From the NCBI RefSeq assembly GCF_000378145.1, contig NZ_KB899288.1, positions 62,001 through 126,000 on the forward strand: 64,000 bases of DNA. The letters run 5' to 3'. This DNA is from Saccharibacillus kuerlensis DSM 22868. Its GTDB lineage: Bacteria; Bacillota; Bacilli; Paenibacillales; Paenibacillaceae. Positions 56,795 through 64,000 of this stretch are shown in pieces (the stretch's first letter is position 1; each line of letters opens with the position of its first letter). The position numbers and the translations under genes are program-made. The notes under the pieces were generated by a model, which was not told the origin of the DNA, did no database searches, and saw only the letters and a list, made by a program, of their open reading frames with translations.

Positions 56795-58129
56795 ATGTAT
56801 CTGCATGGAACCAGCAAGGTCAATGCCGCAGGGCATTTGGAAATTGGAGGCTGTGACGTCGTCGAATTGAAGCAGACGTATGGCACTCCGCTGTATATTA
56901 TGGACGAAGAACTGATCCGCCGCCGCGCCCGTGAATACCGTCAGGCATTCGAAGCTTCCGGCCTGACATTCCAAGTCGCTTATGCAAGCAAAGCGTTTAG
57001 CACGCTTGCGATGTGCCGCATCGCTGATGAAGAAGGACTGTCACTGGACGTTGTTTCTGACGGCGAGCTGCACACGGCGCTCAAAGCTGGATTCCCGGCA
57101 CACCGTATTCATTTCCATGGAAATAACAAAACACCGGCTGAAATCGAGATGGCGATGGACGCACAGATCGGATGTTTTGTGGCGGACAACTTCATCGAGC
57201 TGCAGATGCTTCAGGCAATCGCCGCAGAGCAAGGCCGTAAGGTAAGCATCCTGCTGCGCGTGACGCCTGGCGTCGAAGCACACACGCATGAGTATATCTC
57301 CACCGGACAGACAGATTCCAAGTTCGGTTTCGATATCCAGAACGGTACGGCGCTCGAAGCTGTGAAGGCGGCAGCGGAGCTTCCAAACCTGGAGCTGCTG
57401 GGTCTGCATTCGCATATTGGCTCGCAGATTTTCGAGACGGACGGTTTCGAGATGGCGGTCGAGCGTGTAGCCGGATTCGCTCGCAGCGTGAAAGATCAGC
57501 TGGACGTGGAATTTAAAGTTGTCAACTTGGGCGGCGGCTTCGGTATCCGCTACACGGAAGGCGATACGCCGCTTGAAGTGGCCGAGTATGTCAAAGCCAT
57601 TACGGATGCCGTGAAAAAGTCCTTTGCAGACATCGGTTCGCAGCTGCCGCAAATCTGGGTAGAGCCAGGCCGCAGCATTGTGGGCGATGCCGGTACGACG
57701 CTGTACACCGTTGGAACGAGCAAAGATATTCCGGGCGTGCGCAAATACGTCGCCGTAGACGGCGGCATGACCGACAACCCGCGTCCAGCGCTGTACGAAT
57801 CGAAGTACGAAGCAATGCTGGCAAATCGTGCCGGTGATGCCAACGAAGAGACGGTTTCCATCGCAGGCAAATGCTGCGAGAGCGGGGATATGCTGATCTG
57901 GGATCTTGAGCTGCCAAAGCCGAATACCGGCGATCTGTTGGCTGTTGCCTGCACTGGCGCATACAACTACGCGATGGCGAGCAACTACAACCGTATCCGT
58001 CGTCCGGCCGTTGTTTTCGTCAAGGACGGCCTGAGCGATCTTGTTGTCCGCCGCGAAAGCTTGGACGATATCACGGATAACGATGTCATTCCGGCACGTT
58101 TGGCCAAGCAGAGCGTAGAAGCGAAATAA
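56795..58129 (+). CDS. lysA: Diaminopimelate decarboxylase
   Basis: The product is 444 aa. It is the PLP enzyme making lysine from meso-diaminopimelate. The Schiff-base Lys is K66 (YASKAF); the phosphate-binding GGGFG, HSHIGSQI, VEPGRSIVG and the CESGDML catalytic segment are conserved. AGGAGG lies before ATG 56795. It is separated from pupG by only 155 bases. Confidence 0.95.
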   Translation: MYLHGTSKVNAAGHLEIGGCDVVELKQTYGTPLYIMDEELIRRRAREYRQAFEASGLTFQVAYASKAFSTLAMCRIADEEGLSLDVVSDGELHTALKAGFPAHRIHFHGNNKTPAEIEMAMDAQIGCFVADNFIELQMLQAIAAEQGRKVSILLRVTPGVEAHTHEYISTGQTDSKFGFDIQNGTALEAVKAAAELPNLELLGLHSHIGSQIFETDGFEMAVERVAGFARSVKDQLDVEFKVVNLGGGFGIRYTEGDTPLEVAEYVKAITDAVKKSFADIGSQLPQIWVEPGRSIVGDAGTTLYTVGTSKDIPGVRKYVAVDGGMTDNPRPALYESKYEAMLANRAGDANEETVSIAGKCCESGDMLIWDLELPKPNTGDLLAVACTGAYNYAMASNYNRIRRPAVVFVKDGLSDLVVRRESLDDITDNDVIPARLAKQSVEAK

Positions 58130-58176
58130 TCGGCTGGACAACGGGGGAAGAACAAACAGAATTTTCTCCATAACCC

Positions 58177-58203
58177 AAGGAACGGCGAAAGCCGTTCCTT
58201 TTT
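58177..58203 (+). terminator. Terminator of lysA
   Basis: AAGGAACGGC pairs with GCCGTTCCTT around GAAA, then T residues. Confidence 0.88.
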
Positions 58204-58360
58204 CTGCTGCAACCTCTATAAGCTTTTTTCGATTCATAAAGAACACGCTTTGCGTTATCTTTCCGTTTCGGGTAAAATGGACAAGGTTGCCGAAGCATCC
58301 CGTCAGGGATAGGAATTGGCCGAATCACGAACGAATTATACGAATCCAAGGGAGATGACC

Positions 58361-58798
58361 ATGATGAAAAAAGGATATATCGAGCTTGAAAATGGCGGCA
58401 ACGTCGAAATCGAATTTTTGCCGGAAGAAGCACCGAACACGGTAGCAAACTTCGAGAAACTGGCAAACTCCGGTTTCTATAACGGTCTTTCGTTCCACCG
58501 CGTTATTCCGGGCTTCGTCGCTCAAGGCGGATGCCCGAACGGTACCGGCACAGGCGGTCCTGGTTGGCAGATCGACTGCGAAACAGATACAAACGTAACG
58601 AAGCATGCCAAAGGCGTTCTGTCTATGGCCCATGCTGGCAGAAACACGGGCGGAAGCCAGTTCTTCATCTGCTACGGTCCTCAGCCGCACCTTGACGGTG
58701 TACACACGGTCTTCGGCAAAGTGACTAAAGGTATGGAATTTATCGACGGAGTCAATGCCGGCGACAAAATGAAAGAAGTTAAAGTCGTAACGGAATAG
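58361..58798 (+). CDS. ppiB: Cyclophilin-type peptidyl-prolyl isomerase
   Basis: The product is 145 aa, a cytoplasmic folding catalyst. The cyclophilin core shows [28 protein letters not shown] and [14 protein letters not shown] 58361 is best spaced from AAGGGAG; ATGs at 58355 and 58364 are close alternatives. It lies between lysA and rib genes as in Bacillus. Confidence 0.94.
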   Translation: MMKKGYIELENGGNVEIEFLPEEAPNTVANFEKLANSGFYNGLSFHRVIPGFVAQGGCPNGTGTGGPGWQIDCETDTNVTKHAKGVLSMAHAGRNTGGSQFFICYGPQPHLDGVHTVFGKVTKGMEFIDGVNAGDKMKEVKVVTE

Positions 58799-58814
58799 TC
58801 TTATTCTAGAACGA

Positions 58815-58857
58815 CAAAGCCCCTTATCGGACAAAATCCGATTAAGGGGCTTTTTTT
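58815..58857 (+). terminator. Terminator of ppiB
   Basis: AAAGCCCCTTA-TCGGA pairs with TCCGA-TTAAGGGGCTTT, then seven T residues. Confidence 0.9.
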
Positions 58858-58979
58858 CGGAAAATAGGGCGTGCTGTCAACGGTATTTAAGGTTAACCGT
58901 TTTCGCAGAGAATGGTGTATAGTAAAAGTACTTGAGTGATAGAATGGTACACCTATTATAGGCAGAAGGGGTTCGAAAT

Positions 58980-59216
58980 ATGCATCGTATTTTCCAAGTC
59001 AGTTATGCCATCTTCTTTGTTGTTGCCCTGCTAATGCTGCTGGTTCTGCCTTGGCCTAATGGAACCGCTATGTATCCGTTTCTGATTCTGGTGATCTGCG
59101 GTTGGGGCTTCTGGTATTCGGGGAAAAAGCATAAGCACAGGTCTCAATCCATATCTAAGTCCTCCCTTCAATCCCCATCTAAATCCATTCCCAAGTCCAA
59201 GCCCAGAAGAAAATAA
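58980..59216 (+). CDS. Small membrane protein with Ser/Lys/Pro tail
   Basis: The product is 78 aa. Two hydrophobic helices (FQVSYAIFFVVALLMLLVL and MYPFLILVICGWGFWY) are joined by a short loop. The last 30 residues are a basic repetitive tail built of Lys-Ser and Pro-Lys-Ser units. AAGGGG precedes the ATG and a terminator follows. Function unknown. Confidence 0.65.
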   Translation: MHRIFQVSYAIFFVVALLMLLVLPWPNGTAMYPFLILVICGWGFWYSGKKHKHRSQSISKSSLQSPSKSIPKSKPRRK

Positions 59217-59260
59217 TTCATTTCCTGATTTTTTGGTTTGCTGTTTTCCATTTCTGTTCG

Positions 59261-59295
59261 AAAAACCGTCGGCGCCTGCTGACGGTTTTTAATTT
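59261..59295. terminator. Bidirectional terminator
   Basis: AAAAACCGTC pairs with GACGGTTTTT across ten bases. It separates the convergent small membrane gene and the leftward lipoprotein gene. Confidence 0.82.
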
Positions 59296-60071
59296 TATCC
59301 CGGCAGAGTATCGCTTCCCACATAAAGATCGTATTTCGCACCGTTTTTATTGTAGATGTACAACTTGAATTCGCCGGTCAACGGGGTTCCCTTCTCGTTG
59401 GTGATCGTAATAGAACAACCGCTTTTTCCTTTTAGCAGGTAGTCCTCAGCCAAGGGCACTAACCCTATATATTTGCGTCGAAGCTGTACATATACTTCTG
59501 AAGAAGAAACATTTTTCAAAAAAATCGTCAGCTCTGCATTTTGTTCGCCGGAGGCTGTGAACATTCCTGTATATCCGGTTCCTCCTCTAAAATGAGTGTC
59601 GAGGGGAGCCGCTGCCAAAGCTTTATCCGACAAAGGAGAGAATTTGACAACAACTTTGGAGAACGAAGATTCATCCTCGATCTGCATGATTTCTTCCTCG
59701 GTCCAATTTGCAGCAGTCAACAGCGTGACATCGCTAGCTTCGGCTTGGGCAGGAGAGGAGTAGTTGATAACGCCTGTTCCCGAAAATTCGATTAAATCCC
59801 CTTTGTGCAGAACATTATAGTCTTCCTCGGGCAACTGCAGCCATACTGCATTCGAGTGATTCTCTGCTAACATTTTCTCGGTGTTGCCTTCCAACAGGTC
59901 AGATCTGCTTGCACTTTCCACAAGCAGAATGCGACCGTCCAGTTTTTCGGCTACAATTCCCGTATTTTGATTAGAGGTATGGGTTTTTTGGTCGACTTCT
60001 TCATTACTGTTTGAAGAACAGCCTGCTGTTAGAATGAGAGCTGCAGCTGCCGCAATTCGAAAAAATTTCAT
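59295..60071 (-). CDS. DUF3221-like lipoprotein
   Basis: The product is 258 aa. The signal ends LILTAGC with lipidated Cys at 18. The segment GIVAEKLDGRILLVESA resembles the first strand of DUF3221 domains, small OB-like folds found in Bacillales lipoproteins of unknown role. The C-terminal half (about 150-258) has an Ig-like pattern (VYVQLRRKYIGLVPL, FKLYIYNKNGAKYDLYVG). AAAGGAGACG precedes ATG 60071; the frame is open to 60137 without support. Confidence 0.8.
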   Translation of the reverse strand: MKFFRIAAAAALILTAGCSSNSNEEVDQKTHTSNQNTGIVAEKLDGRILLVESASRSDLLEGNTEKMLAENHSNAVWLQLPEEDYNVLHKGDLIEFSGTGVINYSSPAQAEASDVTLLTAANWTEEEIMQIEDESSFSKVVVKFSPLSDKALAAAPLDTHFRGGTGYTGMFTASGEQNAELTIFLKNVSSSEVYVQLRRKYIGLVPLAEDYLLKGKSGCSITITNEKGTPLTGEFKLYIYNKNGAKYDLYVGSDTLPG

Positions 60072-60358
60072 AGTATCGTCTCCTTTTGGGACATAAGGCG
60101 AAAGATCATAAATGAATGGCTGCTGAAATAATGCCAATTGATTTTTTGCAGCAAAAGACTTCTTTTTAAATTGTAAAACAAGAATAGACTTACAGCAACT
60201 TGAAGACGTACATCGAATTGGAAACGGTTCGTGCTAAGCCTCATTGCATTTCCCTGCCAACCGTGCTACCATCATATTTAATACCGTACTTCGGTCACTC
60301 ACCGGGTACTTTCTGCCTGACTCTTCGTGTTTTATAACCGAACAGGCGATACACTATA

Positions 60359-60519
60359 CTCTTTCGGGGCGGGGTGCAATTCCCCACCGGCGGTGACGGC
60401 ACGCCATTTTCAGGATGGCCGGCCGAAGTCCGTGACCCGGATTGCTTCTTACATGAAGCTTTTCGGTTGACCCGGTGCAATTCCGGGACCGACAGTTACA
60501 GTCTGGATGGGAGAAAGAG
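60359..60519 (+). promoter_or_regulatory. FMN riboswitch (RFN element)
   Basis: The conserved RFN blocks occur in order: TTCGGGGCGGGGTGCAATTC, CCCACCGGCGGTGA, AGTCCGTGACCC, GGTGCAATTCCGGGACCGAC and AGTCTGGATGGGAGAAAG. P1 pairs CTCTTTC (60359-60365) with GAAAGAG (60513-60519). FMN binding would favour the terminator at 60797-60837 and shut off the rib genes. Confidence 0.96.
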
Positions 60520-60907
60520 AAAACGAACCGTCGTATTTGCCGTGCCTACGACTGAAAGCGAATCGGTTTAGCCGTTCGATTTCGGATCATTCAGGTTTGA
60601 GCGGTCCGTGTACACGCAAGCAAAAATCAGAGCTCTCGGACAGCTTATGCCCGGTGCCCCGTTTGTTTGTTTTGCGCTGTCCGGTTTCCGTCTTTTATAT
60701 TTAGGCAGATGCAAACTTCAGGTTTTGCCTTTGGCATATCTGTCTGTTTGCAGACCGAATTTTCGGCAAATACGCACTCCTTCGATTTTCAATCCCAAGC
60801 CCCGTTCTCGGATCGACATCCGAGCACGGGGCTTTTTGCATGTACCGAATAGAGCATACCGGAACGGTAGGAAGATATTGGACAGACCTTGAGAGAGGAG
60901 GAAGCTT
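60520..60907 (+). promoter_or_regulatory. Expression platform of the FMN riboswitch, no gene
   Basis: This 388-base stretch has no convincing coding frame. It contains the terminator AAGCCCCGT (60797-60805) with ACGGGGCTT (60826-60834), an inner CTCGGAT/ATCCGAG stem, and TTT. It is long for an FMN platform. No ribD, the usual first gene after this riboswitch, is present or visible as a remnant. Confidence 0.75.
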
Positions 60908-61573
60908 ATGTTTACCGGTTTGATTGAGGAAGTAGGCAGCCTGCGGCGCGCTGATCGGCGCGGGGAAGCGATGGTACTGACACTTGGCGCGAAAAAAGTG
61001 CTGGAGAATGTCGCGATCGGAGACAGTATAGCGGTAAATGGCGTTTGCTTGACGGTAACCAGCTACGATCGAGATTCGTTTACGGTCGATGTCATGCCGC
61101 AAACTTACCGAAGCAGCAACCTCAATATGCTTGGAAGCGGCAGTCCGGTCAATCTGGAACGGGCACTGGCTGCCAATGGACGCTTTGGCGGACATATCGT
61201 TCAGGGGCATGTCGACGGCACTGCTTCAATCGTATCGATCGAGCGGGATCAGAACGCGGTCATTTTTACGCTCAAAGCTGATGATCCGCATATGATGCGA
61301 TATGTCATCGGGAAAGGTTCGATTGCAATTGATGGAATTAGCCTGACGGTGACACATGCGGAGAACGACCATTTCGGGGTGTCCATTATTCCGCACACAT
61401 TGGGCGAAACAGCTCTTCAGCATAAGAAGGCGGGAAGTTCCGTTAACATTGAGTGCGACATTTTGGGTAAATATGTGGAGCATTTACTTGGCTTTGGAAA
61501 GCGGGATCGTACGGAGGCAAAGACGTTCTCCGCAATCGATGAAAGCTTTTTGTCACGACACGGGTTTGCCTGA
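60908..61573 (+). CDS. ribE: Riboflavin synthase alpha chain
   Basis: The product is 221 aa and dismutates two lumazines to riboflavin. Two homologous barrels begin MFTGLIEEVG and GGHIVQGHVDGTA, with the family motifs SIAVNGVCLTV and SIAIDGISLTV. AGAGGAGGAAG precedes the ATG. It is the first gene of the riboswitch-controlled unit. Confidence 0.95.
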   Translation: MFTGLIEEVGSLRRADRRGEAMVLTLGAKKVLENVAIGDSIAVNGVCLTVTSYDRDSFTVDVMPQTYRSSNLNMLGSGSPVNLERALAANGRFGGHIVQGHVDGTASIVSIERDQNAVIFTLKADDPHMMRYVIGKGSIAIDGISLTVTHAENDHFGVSIIPHTLGETALQHKKAGSSVNIECDILGKYVEHLLGFGKRDRTEAKTFSAIDESFLSRHGFA

Positions 61574-61636
61574 TCGTCGTATGGATAGCGAAGATATTGC
61601 ACTGGATGAAAGGCGAAGGATGAAGGAGGAGAAATT

Positions 61637-62938
61637 ATGGATGAACGATTTACATTCGACGCCATTGATGATGCGCTGACAGATCTAAAAGCCGGAAAAA
61701 TCGTGTTGGTTGTCGATGATGAGGATCGGGAAAATGAAGGCGACTTTATCGCTCTGGCCGATCGGGTCACTCCGGAAGTGATCAACTTTATGATTACAGA
61801 AGGACGTGGGTTGGTCTGCCTGCCCATTACCCGCGAACGTGCGGCGTTGTTGGAACTGGAGCCGATGACCGTAAGAAATACGGATTTTCACGGTACGGCA
61901 TTTACGGTATCCGTCGACCATGTCCAAACGACGACAGGCATTTCGGCTCACGAGCGTGCAGTAACGGCTCGGGCAATCACTCAGTTGGAGACAAAGGCCG
62001 ACGACTTCCGTCGCCCTGGGCACATGTTCCCGCTGATCGCCAAAGACGGCGGTGTACTGCGGCGGGCCGGACATACGGAAGCGGCAATCGATCTGGCTCG
62101 CTTGAGCGGAGCGGAGCCGGCTGGCGTTATCTGTGAAGTGATCAAGGAAGACGGCTCGATGGCGCGTCTGCCGGATCTCGTCGAAATGGCAAAGAAATGG
62201 AACATGAAGCTAATCAGCATCAAAGATCTGATCCAATACCGCAGTGAGCGCGAGCAGCTGATTCGGCGCGAGGTCGAGGTGCGGATGCCGACGGACTTCG
62301 GTGAATTCCGAGCTATCGCTTACAGCAACAAGATCGATGACAAAGAACATGTGGCTTTGGTCAAAGGGAAGATCGATCCAGAGCGTCCGGTTCTGCTGCG
62401 TGTACATTCGGAATGCCTGACCGGCGATGTGTTCCATTCACACCGCTGCGACTGCGGTCCGCAGTTTGAAGCGGCAATGCGCCAGATTGAAGAAGAAGGG
62501 TCCGGTATCCTGCTCTATATGCGTCAGGAAGGCCGGGGCATCGGACTCATTAACAAGCTCAAGGCATACAAGCTGCAGGAAGAAGGATTAGATACCGTTG
62601 ATGCCAATCTGGCGCTTGGGTTTGCCGCCGACCTGCGGGAATACGGCATCGGAGCGCAGATTTTGAGCGATCTCGGCGTTCGACAGATTCGGCTTTTGAC
62701 CAACAATCCCCGAAAGATTAAAGGGTTGCAGGGACACGGGCTGGAAGTGGTCGAACGAGTACCGATTCAAATGCCGGAAAATGCGGATAATACCGGTTAC
62801 CTGCATACAAAACAGTCGAAACTCGGACATCTGATGAACTTTGTCGGAGACGACAAAGCGGCAGTGCCGGCGGAAGAGCTTCAACCGCTGGAACAAAACG
62901 AGCTTCCGTTATCGCCGGATAACGGAACGAAGCTGTAA
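61637..62938 (+). CDS. ribBA: Bifunctional DHBP synthase/GTP cyclohydrolase II
   Basis: The product is 433 aa. The N-terminal RibB half (about 1-205) has [13 protein letters not shown] and [10 protein letters not shown] and makes dihydroxybutanone phosphate. The RibA half (about 206-400) has the zinc Cys of [17 protein letters not shown] and [10 protein letters not shown] and opens GTP. The last 35 residues are an acidic extension absent from shorter homologues. AAGGAGGAG precedes the ATG. It follows ribE after 63 bases. Confidence 0.96.
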   Translation: MDERFTFDAIDDALTDLKAGKIVLVVDDEDRENEGDFIALADRVTPEVINFMITEGRGLVCLPITRERAALLELEPMTVRNTDFHGTAFTVSVDHVQTTTGISAHERAVTARAITQLETKADDFRRPGHMFPLIAKDGGVLRRAGHTEAAIDLARLSGAEPAGVICEVIKEDGSMARLPDLVEMAKKWNMKLISIKDLIQYRSEREQLIRREVEVRMPTDFGEFRAIAYSNKIDDKEHVALVKGKIDPERPVLLRVHSECLTGDVFHSHRCDCGPQFEAAMRQIEEEGSGILLYMRQEGRGIGLINKLKAYKLQEEGLDTVDANLALGFAADLREYGIGAQILSDLGVRQIRLLTNNPRKIKGLQGHGLEVVERVPIQMPENADNTGYLHTKQSKLGHLMNFVGDDKAAVPAEELQPLEQNELPLSPDNGTKL

Positions 62939-63100
62939 GTGTGCTTTAACAAAAGCGGCGTCAATTGAAAGTGAAGGCCAAACACGGTTCATTCAGCGGC
63001 TGTGCTGAAGCGATTGAGAACAGAAGTCAAGAAATTTGTAAAACACAGGCTACAAACCGGGCAATCTGGTATACAATAGACAAAGGATGGTTGATGACAA

Positions 63101-63571
63101 ATGGCAAATGTATTTGAAGGAAACTTGGTATCGCAAGGGTATAAGTTTGGGATCGTTGTAGGCAGATTTAACGAGTTCATTACGTCAAAGCTGCTGTCGG
63201 GAGCGCTCGATGCGCTCAAGCGTCACGGCGTGGAAGACAACGATGTTGATGTTGCATGGGTGCCGGGAGCATTTGAAATGCCGTTGATCGCACAGAAGAT
63301 GGCGGAGAGCGGCAAGTACGATGCGGTTATCACATTGGGGACGGTGATCCGCGGATCGACAACCCACTACGATTACGTTTGCAACGAAGTAGCCAAGGGC
63401 GTGTCCGCCATTAACTTGAAGACGGGCGTTCCGACAATCTTTGGCCTCGTCACCACCGAGAATATCGAACAGGCGATCGAACGTGCGGGAACCAAAGCCG
63501 GCAACAAAGGCTGGGATTCCGCGATGGCGGCAATCGAGATGGCCAGCCTGAGCCGTCAATTCGAGGGCTGA
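63101..63571 (+). CDS. ribH: 6,7-dimethyl-8-ribityllumazine synthase
   Basis: The product is 156 aa and condenses the RibA- and RibB-derived precursors; in Bacillus it forms a 60-subunit capsid around riboflavin synthase. Motifs are [31 protein letters not shown] with the catalytic His and the GLVTTEN segment. AAGGATGG lies before the ATG. It is the last rib gene; ribT is absent. Confidence 0.96.
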   Translation: MANVFEGNLVSQGYKFGIVVGRFNEFITSKLLSGALDALKRHGVEDNDVDVAWVPGAFEMPLIAQKMAESGKYDAVITLGTVIRGSTTHYDYVCNEVAKGVSAINLKTGVPTIFGLVTTENIEQAIERAGTKAGNKGWDSAMAAIEMASLSRQFEG

Positions 63572-63602
63572 CCGTTCGCAATACGGGCGGAGGGGAAACG
63601 GC

Positions 63603-64000
63603 TTGACTGTACTTTACAAACTGGAAACGTTCGAAGGTCCGCTCGACCTGCTTCTGCACCTGATCGACAAGGCGGAGATCGATATTCAGCAGATCCCCAT
63701 CAGTACGATTACGGAGCAGTACATGCAGTATCTGCATAGTCTGCAGGAATTAGAGCTGGAAGTAACGAGCGAATTCCTCGTGATGGCGGCGACGCTGCTC
63801 GCGATCAAGAGCAAACTGCTGCTGCCCAAACCTCCGGTCATGGATATGGATGAGTACGATTTCTACGAAGAGGAAGAACCCGATCCGCGGGAGGACCTGA
63901 TTCGCAGGCTGACCGAATATCGGAAGTATAAGAGTATTGCCGGGCTGCTGCATGAGAAAGAGCACGAGCGCGGTCGCATCTATATTCGGGAGCCGGATGA
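63603..64000 (+). CDS. scpA: Segregation and condensation protein ScpA, 5' part
   Basis: The frame runs off the window after 132 codons. It starts at TTG 63603 with GGAGGGG upstream. The N-terminus (VLYKLETFEGPLDLLLHLID) is the ScpA kleisin domain that binds Smc, with FLVMAATLLAIKSKLLLP following. ScpA links Smc heads with ScpB for chromosome segregation. Gap from ribH is 31 bases; rib-scpA order is that of Bacillus. Confidence 0.94.
   Translation, partial: MTVLYKLETFEGPLDLLLHLIDKAEIDIQQIPISTITEQYMQYLHSLQELELEVTSEFLVMAATLLAIKSKLLLPKPPVMDMDEYDFYEEEEPDPREDLIRRLTEYRKYKSIAGLLHEKEHERGRIYIREPD

Noticed and set aside
60608-60892. Possible gene in the FMN riboswitch leader
   Set aside because: The frame overlaps the terminator, lacks a ribosome binding site and has an implausible composition.

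Overview
This window looks like chromosome of a Gram-positive member of the Bacillales, family Paenibacillaceae. The support is strong AGGAGG-type ribosome binding sites, frequent TTG/GTG starts, T-box and FMN leaders, and three secreted proteins with copper-amine-oxidase-type stalk domains. The gene order (yqhQ, yqhT, efp, accBC, yqhY, nusB, folD, xseAB, ispA, dxs, tlyA, argR, recN, spo0A, then bkd, nudF, fur, xerD, pupG, lysA, ppi, rib, scpA) matches the Bacillus/Paenibacillus backbone. A Saccharibacillus-like organism is my guess, not a demonstrated identity.

Layout. 0-3.6 kb: tail of an upstream gene (perhaps adhE), then pflB-pflA for anaerobic pyruvate cleavage, preceded by two FNR/Rex-like dyads. 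3.7-6.2 kb: a large secreted stalk/PKD-like protein. 6.4-13.2 kb: metal homeostasis, with zur-yidD, a T-box-controlled metG, znuACB under a consensus promoter overlapped by a Zur-like box, and mntR. 13.3-15 kb: a secreted GHL10-type glycosyl hydrolase. 15.2-34.3 kb: the conserved yqhQ-to-spo0A backbone (translation factor, aspartokinase, acetyl-CoA carboxylase, Asp23/AmaP envelope stress proteins, NusB, folate, exonuclease VII, isoprenoid synthesis, TlyA, ArgR, RecN, Spo0A). 34.4-46.3 kb: an accessory stretch with GH43 plus LacY-like transporter behind AraR-like operators, a diguanylate cyclase, glutathione peroxidase, YhfK-like reductase, GTPase, GNAT, AlkC-type DNA glycosylase and several small unknowns. 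46.4-64 kb: backbone again, with lpd-bkdAA-bkdAB-bkdB, a Prli42 micro-gene, a YqjE-like peptidase, nudF, fur, xerD, pupG, lysA, cyclophilin, FMN-riboswitch-controlled ribE-ribBA-ribH, and the start of scpA.

The most striking observation is negative. At four places where the Bacillus/Paenibacillus order normally carries sporulation genes, they are absent and the flanking genes are close together: spoIIIAA-AH (between efp and accB), spoIVB (between recN and spo0A), spoIIM (next to fur) and dacF-spoIIAA-AB-sigF-spoVA (between pupG and lysA). spo0A itself is intact. This suggests an asporogenous lineage that kept Spo0A for another role. ribD is also missing between the FMN riboswitch and ribE. 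Two compact multi-stem sequences (upstream of folD, and between recN and spo0A) match no regulatory RNA I recognise and are the best candidates for undescribed elements. I saw no tRNA, rRNA, CRISPR array, insertion sequence or prophage.
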